NCBI RefSeq assembly: GCF_003597395.2 | Contig: NC_133777.1 | Span: forward strand, 62,154,236-62,218,235 | DNA length: 64,000 bases | Origin: Chelonoidis abingdonii | Lineage: Eukaryota; Chordata; Testudines; Testudinidae | Reading direction: 5' to 3' | In this document: one piece after another, positions 24,516-35,519 of the stretch | Numbering within the stretch: position 1 is the first letter of the stretch | How the letters are laid out: every line of letters begins with the position of its first letter | Translations under genes and position numbers: made by a program | Notes under the pieces: generated by a model | The model's input: the letters and a program-made list of their open reading frames with translations, nothing else | Told to the model about the DNA's origin: nothing | The model's database searches: none

Positions 24516-24702
24516 ATTATTGAGGTGATACAAGCAGCACTTCTGGCAGAAGTACAAAGAAGTATGAAAACCTTGAAAAAGACATCAGTCAGCAATCAAC
24601 CAATGACCATGATAGACAATGGAAATAGTGAGGTGCAGACTCTGGCAAAAACTGAGCAGACAGAGCAGATGGCGAAATGCATTAAAAACATTCCCTTTCC
24701 AA
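24516..24702 (+). CDS. WDR72: WDR72 exon (187 bp), near the C terminus
   Basis: The frame continues in phase 0 from the SCWRDQSVK exon and reads IIEVIQAALLAEVQRSMKTL, followed by KKTSVSNQPMTMIDNGNSEV and QTLAKTEQTEQMAKCIKNIP, ending FP plus one base before the donor AA|GTAAGT. The helical IQAxLLAEVQ block is characteristic of WDR72/WDR7 next to the CWRDQSV block. The acceptor (cattcgtgacag) has a weak pyrimidine tract but the phase fits exactly. The exon leaves phase 1, so the terminal exon must begin with two bases completing an Axx codon. Confidence 0.87.
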
Positions 24703-25139
24703 GTAAGTGCAAAATTTATTGGCATATTCTTTCATCACAACTTTTCCTAGTACTTAAAACATGTTAAGAATATGAGTTCATAATATATTATTTCTCTACA
24801 AGACAAGCCAAGTGCCCTGTTTCTGACCTACCAGCCTATCAATTTTCTCATACAATTGTCAGGTATTCAAAGGACATCCACATTCTATTATCATATTTAA
24901 GTAATGAAAATTAAAGAAGAAAAGATGAAGATTGTTTTTGCTACAATGTTTTTAATAGCTAATCTGATTGAAAACAAATGAAGAAAGTGTGTTTGGAGAT
25001 GAAATCAGTATATTACAAATTTGAAATGAAGAGATTTTAAAATTTATCTTTCAGTGAGAATAGACTTATATTATACTAAAAAATTAATTGCTTAAACTTT
25101 ATAATTTTGTAATGTGATGTGGAATCTTTTCTCTTTTAG

Positions 25140-25159
25140 CACTGGAGCCTATACAATAA
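25140..25159 (+). CDS. Candidate WDR72 terminal coding exon A (very short)
   Basis: A strong acceptor (atcttttctcttttag) lies 437 bases after the previous donor. In phase 1 it adds TLEPIQ and then a TAA at 25157-25159. The order T..P(I/V)(Q/K) is compatible with how mammalian WDR72 continues after the preceding block, but six residues cannot be significant. If used, the protein ends early. The alternative is the exon at 34099. I cannot choose between them without transcripts. Confidence 0.3.
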
Positions 25160-25921
25160 GCAATCAAATTAATTTTACAGTTGGATCATTTCATTTTACA
25201 ACAAACTTAATCGTTGTAACTTTATAATAGTACTAATGTTTATGGTAGGAAAAGATTGAATCTGAATTTATGTTATGAAGTGATATCCATTTTTTTAGCC
25301 TATTAGCTGAGTCTTAAAATTAAGTGACCTAAATTTTAGATCTAATCTTATTAGTGAGCCTTCTCTGAAGAAGCTAATTTATAATCTCATTGAGTGTGTG
25401 TTTCTGTCATGAAAATTTGTTACCAATCTACTTGTTCCAGGACACTAAAAATGATCAGTGATGCATGATTCAGGTCACAAAGAAATATTACATCTTCCAT
25501 AACTTGGACTGTTGTATTAATACAAAAATGCTAAAGCTTTGAATAATTATCACTTATGAAGTTATATTTTGCTTACACTGGAGATCTTTTTAATCCTTTT
25601 ATCCTTAAGAGGTTGGGGACAGAATAACTTATGAAAGTGCCAGCCCCAAAGTTCAGATCTGGATTTGGATCCAAACTTCCTTAGAATCTGGGGTTTTGAC
25701 TTGGTCCGTTACTGAGAAGCTGTCTGGGAATTTTAGATCTGCATTGAAACATCTGCATTCAAGAATGTTTTAGAAGTTGGGCTTTGGTTCAAGTTCTTGG
25801 CGATTTTAGCAGGTGAAAATACACTTTTATTATATAAATTGTGACAGAAAAGATCATTACAAAATATAGTTGCCTTTTTCACGAATTAAAGTGGAGTCAT
25901 AATGATAATTCCTAGGGACTA

Positions 25922-26130
25922 AGGCCCAGATTTTTAAAGGTGTATTTATAGATGTTTCTGTGCTCAGCATCTCAATGCTTAAGTCTGATTTTCAGAAAGG
26001 ATTTAGGCATTTGGATGTCTAAATCCCACTATCAATGATATTTAGGATCCTAAGTGCCTAAATCACTTTTGAAAATGAGATTTTTGAAAATGAAGCACCT
26101 TAATACCTCTAAATATCTGGACCTAAGTCA
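25922..26130. repeat. Palindromic MITE-like repeat (aaggcccagatttttaaagg type)
   Basis: The left part, ggcccagatttttaaaggtg, is answered on the right by 'ttttgaaaatgaagcacctt' and 'aatatctggacct'. Between them, 'taggcatttggatgtctaaatcc' and 'taggatcctaagtgcctaaatc' again form inverted halves. This is a nested hairpin typical of a common reptile foldback repeat. No coding content. Confidence 0.5.
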
Positions 26131-26149
26131 CACCAAGTCATAATTTAAG

Positions 26150-27352
26150 TGGACAAATTTTGTCAAGAACAAATCATGTCAGACAAACCTGATAGCTTTC
26201 TTTGACAGAGTAACAAGCCTTGTGGATGGGGGGAAGCAGTAGATGTGGAATATCTTGACTTTAGTAAGGCTTTTGATACTGTCTCATAAACAAACTAGGG
26301 AAATACAACCTAGATGGAGCTACCATAAGGTGGGTGCATAACTGGTTGGAAAATCATTCCCAGAGAGTAGTTATCAGTGGTTCACAGTCATGCTGGCAAG
26401 CAGGCATAACGAGTGGGGTCCCGAGGGATCGGTTCTGGGTCTGTTTCTGTTCAATATCTTCATCACTGATTTTAGATAATGGCATAGAGAGTACACTTAT
26501 AAAGTTTGCGGACAATACCAAGCTCGGAGGGGTTCAAGTGCTTTGGAAGATAGGATTAAAATCAAAATGATCTAGACAAACTGGAGAAATGGTCTGAAGT
26601 AAATAGGATGAAATTCAGTAAGGACAAATGCAAAGTACTTCACTTAGAAAGGAACAATCAGTTCAAATAGGAAATGACTGCCTAGGAAGGAGCACTGCGG
26701 CAAGGGATCTGGGGGTCATAGTGTATCACAAGCTAAATATGAGTCAACAGTGTAACGCTGTTGCAAAAAAAAGAAAACATCATTCTGGGATATTAGCAGG
26801 TGTATTGTAATCAAGGCATGAAGTAATTCTTCCGCTCTACTCCGCGCTGATTAGACCTCAACTGCAGTATTGTGTCCAGTTCTGGTCACCACATTTCAGG
26901 AGAAAGTCCAGAGAAGAGCAACAAAAAATGATTAAAGGTCTAGAAAACATGACCTATGAGGGAAGATTGAAAAAAAATGGGTTTTTTTAGTCTGGAGAAG
27001 AGAAGACAGAGAGGGGACATAACAGTTTTCAAGTATATAAAAACTCGTTACAAGGAGGAGGGAGAAAAATTGTTCTTCTTGACCTGTAACGATAGGACAA
27101 GAAACAATGGGCTTAAATTGCAGCGAGGGCAGTTTGGGTTGGACATTAGGAAAAACTTCATAACTGTCAGGGTAGTTAAGCACTGGAATAAATTGCCTAA
27201 GGAGGTTGTGGAATCTCCATCAGGGATTTTTAAGGACAGGTTGGACAAACACCTGTCAGAGATGGCCTAGATAATACTTAGTCCTGTCTTGAGTGCAGGG
27301 AACTGGCCTAGATGACCTCTTGAGGTCCCTTCCAGTTCTATGATTCTATGAA
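26150..27352 (+). mobile_element. CR1 LINE, 5'-truncated, longer copy, plus strand
   Basis: It starts near gtcaagaacaaatcatgtca, includes the RT core (a FADNTKLGG-like reading where the consensus is FADDTKLGG, so a catalytic aspartate codon is changed), and runs to the typical tail gttctatgattctatga. Small indels and stops break ORF2. It is collinear with the copy at 14968-15845 over the final 850 bases. Confidence 0.92.
26977..27270 (+). pseudogene. CR1 ORF2 C-terminal remnant
   Basis: A 97-codon open stretch encodes the end of CR1 ORF2: 'RRQRGDITVFKYIKTRYKEE', 'NNGLKLQRGQFGLDIRKNF', 'VVKHWNKLPKEVVESPSG' and 'FKDRLDKHLSEMA'. One codon is lost relative to the copy at 15473 (ESPSGIF against ESPSLEVF). 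It is a fragment without catalytic domains. Confidence 0.87.
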
Positions 27353-27902
27353 GTTACTCGGAATGTACACTGGTATAACTGAGAAGAATTTGGCTCATGG
27401 CATGTTTGGTTGGTTGTGACTGTATTTTTTGTTTTTAACCATGTTACATGTAGGTTAGTCAACAAAACTCAGTTGAGGAACTAAGTTATTAAAATTTTGG
27501 AAGGACATAAACAATTACATCTGTTAATGAGCATAGTATTTATATTTACTGCATATTGGATTGGATATAGTCTTTTTTCACAACCTCTAGTATAGACTGT
27601 GAGCCTATATTATTCTGAATAAAAGGATATGGTATGAAATATCAATTATGAAGCCATTTTAAAGTATTGTGAAGAAACTGTGAACACCCAAAGGAAGGGG
27701 AAGAGCTGTTTGTACATTATAACAGTATACAACATATTAATCTATTGTTTATTCTCTTTTTCCATTTAGATTTTTGCTAATGGTATTATATTGACATAAT
27801 ATGCACGTAGCACAAATATATTTCCAGTAGTCAGCAAGGCAGCCAGGCTGTGTATACATTATAAAACTAACTGGTTTTGTGTATTATACACTTTCCTCCC
27901 AA

Positions 27903-28076
27903 AAGAACAGGAGTACTTGTGGCACCTTAGAGACTAACAAATTTTATTTGAGCATAAGCTTTTGTGGGCTACAGTCCACTTCATCAGATGCACATCCGAT
28001 GAAGTGGGCTGTAGCCCACGAAAGCTTATGCTCAAATAAATTTGTTAGTCTCTAAAGTGCCACAAGTTCTCCTGCC
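27903..28076. mobile_element. Short snap-back element with hammerhead-like core
   Basis: The left arm (27904-27990, aagaacaggagtacttgtgg..) and right arm (27992-28075, ..ccacaagttctcctg) are reverse complements joined with almost no loop, so this is a near-perfect 85-bp-armed hairpin. Unlike the copy at 12227 it lacks the central spacer and the ttgcggatacggac tail. The right arm has CCGATGA (27996-28002), stem GTGGGC/GCCCAC (28004-28009 and 28014-28019, loop TGTA) and GAAA (28020-28023). The minus-strand reading of the left arm has an exact CTGATGA (27981-27987). This resembles a hammerhead core with one extra A before the stem. Confidence 0.7.
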
Positions 28077-28949
28077 AAAGGTTTTTCTTAGAATATTGTT
28101 ATAAACAAATCTTTTAGCACATATGGGCTAGCCAGTGGTGTTGCTAGAAGTTTATTAAACTGATCTAAGAGTAAGTCCACATGCTGCATAAATTCCGTTT
28201 TTAACCATCCATTTGATAAAGCGCTTCTTCTCACTTCTCATTTTATGGATTGTAGTGTAGTTTTCAGGTTGTATGACGTCAAGGTAAGTGCTAAGTATTG
28301 TCTCAGGTCTTTAACCCATAATACAAGGTTAGGAAAATGCATTGTGAAGCAAGTATATGAGTTTTAGCTGGCATCATCATTGTATTATGTTTTTGGTTTA
28401 TTGTGATTAACAACAAAGGTCCAAATCCTGAAATATTTAACCTGTTTTTACTCAGCAGATGCTCACTAAAGTCAGTTTTTTTAAAGGCTGAGTTTTGAGT
28501 TTAAAATTTGACCAGAGGTTAGTATTACCTTTTAAGATTATAGCTTATTATAAGGGCTGAAAGATTTCTCTCCTGAACTTTGTGGATATAAATTATAATA
28601 TTTAGACATCTAACTATTTATTACACTTATTAGTTAATTAGAAATGTCATCACTTTTGCCTGCAATTAAATGCAGGCACAATTATTTGTTGCCTGGGCAA
28701 AGAAGTCATGTAACATATTGTTTTGAAAAATAATTCTGAAGAATTAATAAAAGAAGTGATTCCAGTAATGCACCCCTTGGAAGGAGATAGCTAGTCTTTT
28801 TCTCTGCCAGAACCCAATAGGTTTTGTGTATGTGTTGTTGTTTGCTTGTTCGTTGCTTTATCAAAAGGACTCTCCTTCCCTAAATGGCCATGAGAAAAGA
28901 ATATGAAAACAGGGATAACTCTTCCATATGTTAGACTGAGGGATATTCA

Positions 28950-29025
28950 GTTGGGGCCTGATCCAAAACCTGTTGAAATTAATTGGAATCTTTCCACTGA
29001 TTTTGATGGGCTTTGTCTCAGTCCT
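28950..29025. repeat. Palindromic repeat fragment (gcctgatccaaaacctgttg type)
   Basis: ggggcctgatccaaaacctg, a centre 'aatctttccactgattttgat' and 'gggctttgtctcagtcc' form an imperfect hairpin of the same family as 55408-55482, where the two arms are better kept. Confidence 0.5.
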
Positions 29026-29224
29026 TTAGTAAAGCAGGGTTCTTCTCATAAATTTTCTTACATGCCTCACACATCTGTAACCAAAGATGTATTTTTAGTT
29101 TTCAGCCTTCTAACCTCTTTCCTAAACAAAGTGAAAGAATCCCAGAGTCATTTCTCAAGCAGATTTCCACTGTGGTACTGTACTGCTCTGCCAGGCCAGT
29201 CAAGAGCAATAGCTTTAAAAAGTT

Positions 29225-29395
29225 GTCAAATAGTTTAGCTTTTCTGCTGTGAGACCATGGGCAAGTCGTAGCTTCTTTGAGACTCCATTACCCAGCTGTA
29301 CAATAGGATAATAGTAATTCTCTACCTTACCAGGATATTATGATGGCAGATACGTTAAAGATTGTGGGGCATTCAGATACCAGAGTGATGAGGGG
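29225..29395 (+). repeat. MIR/CORE-SINE-like fragment
   Basis: The order 'tctgctgtgagaccatgggcaag', 'gagactccattacccagctgtac', 'taggataatagtaattctctacc', then 'ttaccaggatattatgat' follows the MIR consensus. It is heavily diverged. Confidence 0.55.
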
Positions 29396-32300
29396 AGGGC
29401 CTGATGTAAATGGGTAGATGCGTCATGTTATTCTAAAAAATGTAAATAATTGATGAAGTGATGCAAATATTGAAGAAGTGCAGTATGATGTTAAATTGGA
29501 GTGTGGGCTTTATTCCTAAATATTTAACATTGTTATCGACTGACTTCATTTTACCGTATGTCTCCATGGCAGAGAAGTCTATAATTTAATGGTTAGTGAA
29601 TGCTTTAAATATGCAAAAATGCATATAAATCACACTATAAAGGTTAACTTGCAATAACTTCTGTGTTTGTAGTCTGAAATTCCTGATTTAAGCAAGTGTT
29701 AATGGTTCAAGTTTTCAAATATATTTAAAAGCTATTTGCTATAACATTGTTTGCATGTAGTTTGAATCTCTCCCGCCACCCTCCCCCCGCCCTTAGATAG
29801 AAAAATTGTTTCTTGGTGAAATGAAGAGTTTGCTGGTAAATATATCATTATGAAATTAATAGTGGGGTGTGATATTAAAGTTGCTTAAACTGCTGTTTAA
29901 TAAAAATGAAACAGATACACAAACCTTGTAAATAATCATCTTTATTACATAAATAATCTTTAAAGACTTTCATCTACACAATGAACTAATATAGCAATAT
30001 GTTTTCTTAAAACAGAGAATCATATTCAGACAGTAATGGTATATCAATGAAAAGCACCACATAAAAGCTTCTATTCAACAGAAAAGTTCAGTGGCCTTCT
30101 GCAGCAGAAGGTCTGAGAACAGACTTCCACTGCCTGCTGAGTTTTTCAGAAGGAAATCTGTCTGGTTGCGGAAACCATTTAAGATGTACTTTATGCACTC
30201 CTCCCTGTGCATTCTGTGACAAGGTCTTTATCTGTAGCAAATGAATCCTCCCTACCCCCTGTGAGGTCTTGCTTCCTGATTAAGAAGGTGCGGATAGTGT
30301 GTGGGGTGGGGGGGTGGCTGTGGAATTCTTTTTCAGAGAGCCTTCTGGTTGTCAGCCAGGTATCTGTTTACATTTGGCCAAATACCCCTCTGTGGCTTTT
30401 TGTTGTTTTTTAATGCCTAGGGTCAAATTCTGCTCTGACTTAAGCACTATTTGTGCCCATTAACTTCCCTGGGATTGCATGGGTTTTAAATCAGAACTTG
30501 GCCTTGGTCTCTTGTTTTGCTGAGGGTATTATCTTCATCCTGTTATTTACTTTTAGTGATATTAATGTAATGTGTATGGATCGGTAAAGTATTCTTGCAG
30601 AACCCTAAACTCTGATGGTATCTGAACATTGTTCTCTTAGGAATCAAGCCATCCTTTATCCCTAGATGCAGCATCTGCACCAGACTCCACATTTGGATAA
30701 CCCCCACACACATTTGCCCTTGAGACTGATTGTTCCAAGTTTGGGTCTGGGTCTATGCTCATTCCATAAGCAATATACTTTTCCTGAATCCTTTTTTTGG
30801 GTTCCAGACCCAGCAAAAAGATGTACATTGACCAAAGTCTGGGCTGTTGTGAGTGTACTGGTGCGCAGCTATCACGTGATGGAGCGTTTGAAATAGATAA
30901 AGAAAGAGACAACTATCAGTGCCACTCTCTTCTGCAACTTGTGCTATTTTCCCATCATTTGCATGCTGACCATTTGTACAAGCAATAAAAAGTCAATGAG
31001 GAGGGAGAAAAATTAGAGGATCACTTGCACTAAGGAGAGAGAGAATGAGAAGACATTGAAGAGGAGAGAGTGGGACAGGACAGACACTGAAAGACCCAAG
31101 AAATAGCGGGTGAAAGAGGGAATTGTACATGAAACATGGCAGTGTAGGCATGTGCAGAACATCACCAGTTTGCTAATGTTAAACTTAATCAGCAAATTGG
31201 TCATTGCCAAAATCTCAAAGATAGGATTTTGAACCCATTTTCTGATATGAAGAAAGTAGGGGCAATAGGATGGGGTAAGTAAGTAGGAGAGAAATGGAGG
31301 AAGTATTAACAAACTGCAGGACTTTGGATTGAAATGCGGTAGAAAAGAGAAACCAATATAAGCAGAAGTACTAAAGAGGCCATGTCCCCTCAAAACATAG
31401 GTTTTTGAGGATCATCAGTATACGATGCTTACTCTTTAGAACATATTTAAATCACACAGAAGAATAAAAAGAAAACAAATGGCTGGTAGAGACTAAAATG
31501 GGACTGACGAGTGTTTTTCAGTTCTGACAAAGTTTCTAAAGGAACAGCAAGCAACCAGTGAAGAGTTCATATTTTGTTCTTGTTTTCCTATTTGTGAAAA
31601 TGACAAGAAGACAAATTTCCCTTTTTCTTTTTTTATATGTAAATATTCCTGCAAGGCCCAAGCTATGTCCTATACATACAGCTTTAAAGATTTCATTGCC
31701 TTAGACCAACTGGTAGTCCTCATTGCTTCTTTCTCAAAGTAGTTCCATTTTTCAAGAGAATTGAGATTGATTATCTTTGTGTTTGGCATATGAAGATCTA
31801 GAGTATATCATCATCCCATCTCCCGGGTGTGTGCATTGACACCAGCAGATGAGAATGTGAAGGCAACAGCTTTATGAGCAGCAGCATGAATGGGTAGCAC
31901 TGAGGCAGTACTAAAGCCCATTAACCCTAGTGTTTCCCCAGTCTTACTCAATGGGGCAGGTGCTGCTTTATGTCAAAATGCTGTTTACAGAAAGCACAGA
32001 GCAAAAAAACTAGTTCTAGTCAAAGCAAAGAGACTCCTCAAGCTTATATAATGCTGAAATATGAATTGGTCCAACACTGCCAAGAGGCAGGTGTATGTTG
32101 TAAAATAAATAAATTAAATGATGATAATATGAATAATTCTTTGCATTTATAGAACTCCTTTCACACAAAGATATCACAAAATTTACCAAATGAAATGATG
32201 TGTTAAGCCTTCCAACATCCCTGTGAACAGGAGACTAACAGTGTGTAGTGCACAGGAGCCCCTAAGCACAGTGTTAAAACCGGCCCCTTGCCATTTCCCG

Positions 32301-34098
32301 ACCCTGTCCACTCTTGAAATGTTCATCCAAACCAGCCCAATGCAACTCCTGAGCCAGCTGTTATCACCTCTGGCATTCCAGCTGGACTGGCTTCTGGGTC
32401 TCTCTTCTCTTCCTCCATCCTTTGTCTTGCATCTGGGCTCCCGCTCATCCCCAGCAAACAGTTCCTCTTCTCCCAGTCCCATGTCCCTGTAATCTCACCT
32501 TCCTCCCTCCTGCTTCCAGTCTTTCTTTGTTGCCTCTTATTCCTAGCTTTCCCCAGAGGCCATCCCCACTCCCAGTCCAAAAATATGTTCCTGTCTTCCA
32601 TGCTTTTCTCTATTCCAGATTCTGTTGCTTGTTCTCATGCTGGGGAAGGGCCCTAATGGCCTGAATATTTACGCTGCTCTGCTCTTCACCAGTATTTGGT
32701 TCAGCCACCTCAAAGCTTTTTGGATCTCTCAGGGAGCAGATGTCACTTCCACTGGCTACTCAGCAGCTAAATGGTGATAGTGAGTAGCTGCGGAGGCTCT
32801 GAGCCATGGAGACTTTTGAAGAGGAAGGAGGTACAATGCTAAATGTCTGTAGCAATGGACGTATGGACCAGACCTTAGGGTTTTGGGGCACAGTCCCTGT
32901 ATTCCTGTAATTGCTGGGGCTGTGATTCTCCCTGGCCCTGGGGGGAGCAGGGAAGGCATGCTCTCTCCTGGTGCCCTTGTCCCCTCCCTCATACTCCCAT
33001 GCCAGGACAGGAACTGGTTGATCAGAACAATGAGATAAGAAAAGGAACATATGGAGCAAGATGTCAGAGGAGGAAATGAAAACAGCACCGTAGGTGGAGG
33101 CAAGATTATGCAGGCCTAGGAAGTGAGGTTGGTGAGCTTGAATTTATTAAGAGACATCAAGTCAGTGATCGGAGTCAAAATTGGGAAAATAAGGTTGGAC
33201 TTGTGGGAGAGGAAAATAACACTAAATATAGGATGAACTGGAGAGATGAGGATAGAGTACCATATTCAAGGTGAAAGATTAAGGCATGGAATAGGACTTC
33301 AGTACTTGGGACAGTGAGAAAACAGTAGATTTTGGTTCTACTTCAAAAGTAAGTATGGGGAAGAAGATGACAGGAGAGCCAGGGATTACACTGAGGTTAA
33401 GCAACTTTGAGATAGGAAGGATAGTAAAGTTGTCAATGCTAATAGAGGAGAAATGCAAAGAGGAATTAGGGGAAAAGATAAATTCCATTTTAGAGAGATT
33501 GAGTCTAGATGGTGTTTTTCTTCTTGGAAAGAAGAAAAACAGCTGAAAATATGCGGCTGCGCAAAGAGTGGAGAAATCAGAGGTAGGAAGCATGTTTAAA
33601 GATTATGCACATAGAAATTGTTTTAGAATCCTTTAGGGAAAATAAGGTCAAAGTAAAAAAGTATAGAAGAAGAGAATAGTATTTGTGCACGTTTTGTGTG
33701 ACTACATGCTTTTTCTGGGTGTATTTAGAATTTTTATCCTGATCCTGCTCCCATGGAATTCAAGGGCAAACTCTCATTTATTTCTAGAGCTGATTAGAAA
33801 AAATTAGCAGTTTTCGGTTGGAAAATGTAGTTCTGTCAAAACTGTAATGTTTCATAAAATTATGTTAATTTTCCCAGAATTTTGTTTTGGAGTAAAAAAC
33901 AAGGGAATAAGTTACGACAGTGTTGAAACATCCCATTTCAGAATTTTTGGAATGAAGCTTTTTGATTTTTCTAAAAAGGCCTTTAAAAAATTACATCACA
34001 TAAAGAGTCAAAATTGAAACTAGACACTTTTATTTGGTCAAACAGAAATGTTTCAACTGCGCTGATATTAATTTTTTTTTTAATTTTCTTTTGTATAG

Positions 34099-34223
34099 AA
34101 TTTCAAATTTTTTTGGTTTGTTCTGAATTGGAAAGAAATCATCTGCAAAATGGAATTTCTGTTAGCCAGCCAGCACGTTTGATTTCATTACAAGCAGCAG
34201 TGGACTCTGCAGAAGCAGAATGA
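34099..34223 (+). CDS. Candidate WDR72 terminal coding exon B
   Basis: A long pyrimidine tract ends in ttttcttttgtatag at 34098. Joined in phase 1 to the 24702 donor, the frame stays open for 41 codons. It begins KFQIFLVCSELERNHLQNG, continues ISVSQPARLISLQAAVDSAE, ends in AE, and stops with TGA at 34221-34223. No AATAAA occurs in the next 450 bases, but ATTAAA lies at 34594-34599. The composition is coding-like, but I cannot confirm homology to the WDR72 C terminus and an intron of 9.4 kb would be needed. Confidence 0.33.
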
Positions 34224-35519
34224 CATGCACACAGTTATAGACCATGTTTTGAAAATGTGACCCTTATACAAGTTCTTGTATAACAGAATCATTTTAAAAT
34301 ACTGTAGGCATGTTTCTTTTCTTTTTTTACTTCTCAGAGTCAAGCCATTGTTGGTTTTGTTTTAAATCTTGACATTGATGATTATTATCTGATGGATAGC
34401 ATCTCAAAGAGCTATTAGAAATGATTACATAATCCACATCAACGTATCACCACTGTTAATGAGAATGGTATTCATTGGTATTTTATTTTATATCCCTGCA
34501 ACAGCAAACCAATGAGTTAAGCATTCTGTTTGATAAATGGAGTCTGAATATAAGCCACTGACAGCAATTTGCTTTGTCTTGTACTGAATATGCATTAAAA
34601 TGAGTATATTTTATAGTAGTTTCATATTACAAATATTTCCAGTAAAAGAATACAGATCAATTTTATTTTTTTGTGTCTAACCTGCGGCTTAAGTCTGCCA
34701 CTATTTCATCTCATATATATATTCAATTAATTGTACTTTGATCCAATATTCTTTAATATTAGTGGTCAGTTATTAAAGGAAGCAAGCTTGAAGACCAATT
34801 GTAAAACTACAGCTTATTTCATTCCTTGCTCCATATATTTTACCAGAGAAGTCCTTAATGTAACAGAAATCAGATTTGGTGTGTATTTGTAACAGAAATC
34901 AGATTGTACTGGCGCCACCTCAGACTTCTCCAAAACATCAGAAGAGATAGGATTCCACCAGGACATAGTTCAAGAAAACAGTAAGGAAGCCATACATTTT
35001 AAATAGAGCTGCATAGTATTTGTTGTTGCAGAAGGCTTTTATCTGGAGCAGCTTAATAACCTTGGCAGATTTTGGAAGCTGTTTTTACATCATTCTATGA
35101 CAAAATATATACATACTATTTGTGTAAATATATCCCTAGCTATCTGCATGAATAGTTGAAGTGAAACAAAGTAATGAGCAAATTATAAAGTATTAATTAT
35201 TATGTTATGTTCTGTCAGGTCAACTTTATCATTCATCAGGCATAATTGCATTCATTTTATTTACAAGAGGTATGCTTCATTCATTTTATTTACAAGAGGT
35301 ATGCTTCCTGATGGTGTGTGTATGTATGTACAGTTCAGTTTTATAACAATAGGGTTCCATCTTTATTTTAAATTATAAAACATTTTTATTATCCCCAGTT
35401 GTATATGGTCTTAGATGAATAAGATTGATAAATGAGATAAAGATGATTATTTCTGGAAGTCTCACCATCACAGGAAATGGTGATGTACTGAAAAGGATGT
35501 TAATACCTACATTGTTACC
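34224..35519. other. 3' flank (possible WDR72 3' UTR start), no gene seen
   Basis: AT-rich sequence. If terminal exon B is real, the 3' UTR starts here. A 29-bp unit is tandemly duplicated at 35251-35279 and 35280-35308, with only the final base differing. I see no coding signal. Confidence 0.5.

Larger units (their letters stand above)
24703..34098 (+). other. WDR72 last intron or 3' flank, repeat-rich
   Basis: Whether this is intron or flank depends on which terminal exon is used. Besides the repeats listed separately, the stretches 28.1-28.9, 29.4-30.4 and 30.5-34.0 kb hold no recognised gene. Frames of 60-130 codons (for example minus-strand 31013-31393 and both strands near 32.2-33.1 kb) overlap each other and lack any protein signature. 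Confidence 0.55.

Noticed and set aside
27771..27800. Acceptor ttctctttttccatttag as another WDR72 terminal exon
   Set aside because: The joined frame (after completing the A codon) gives only a few residues before a stop and no family-like sequence. Weaker than the other two candidates.
31013..31393. 126-codon minus-strand frame, hydrophobic
   Set aside because: Phe/Leu/Ser-rich peptide from AG-rich plus strand, no start context or homologue recognised.
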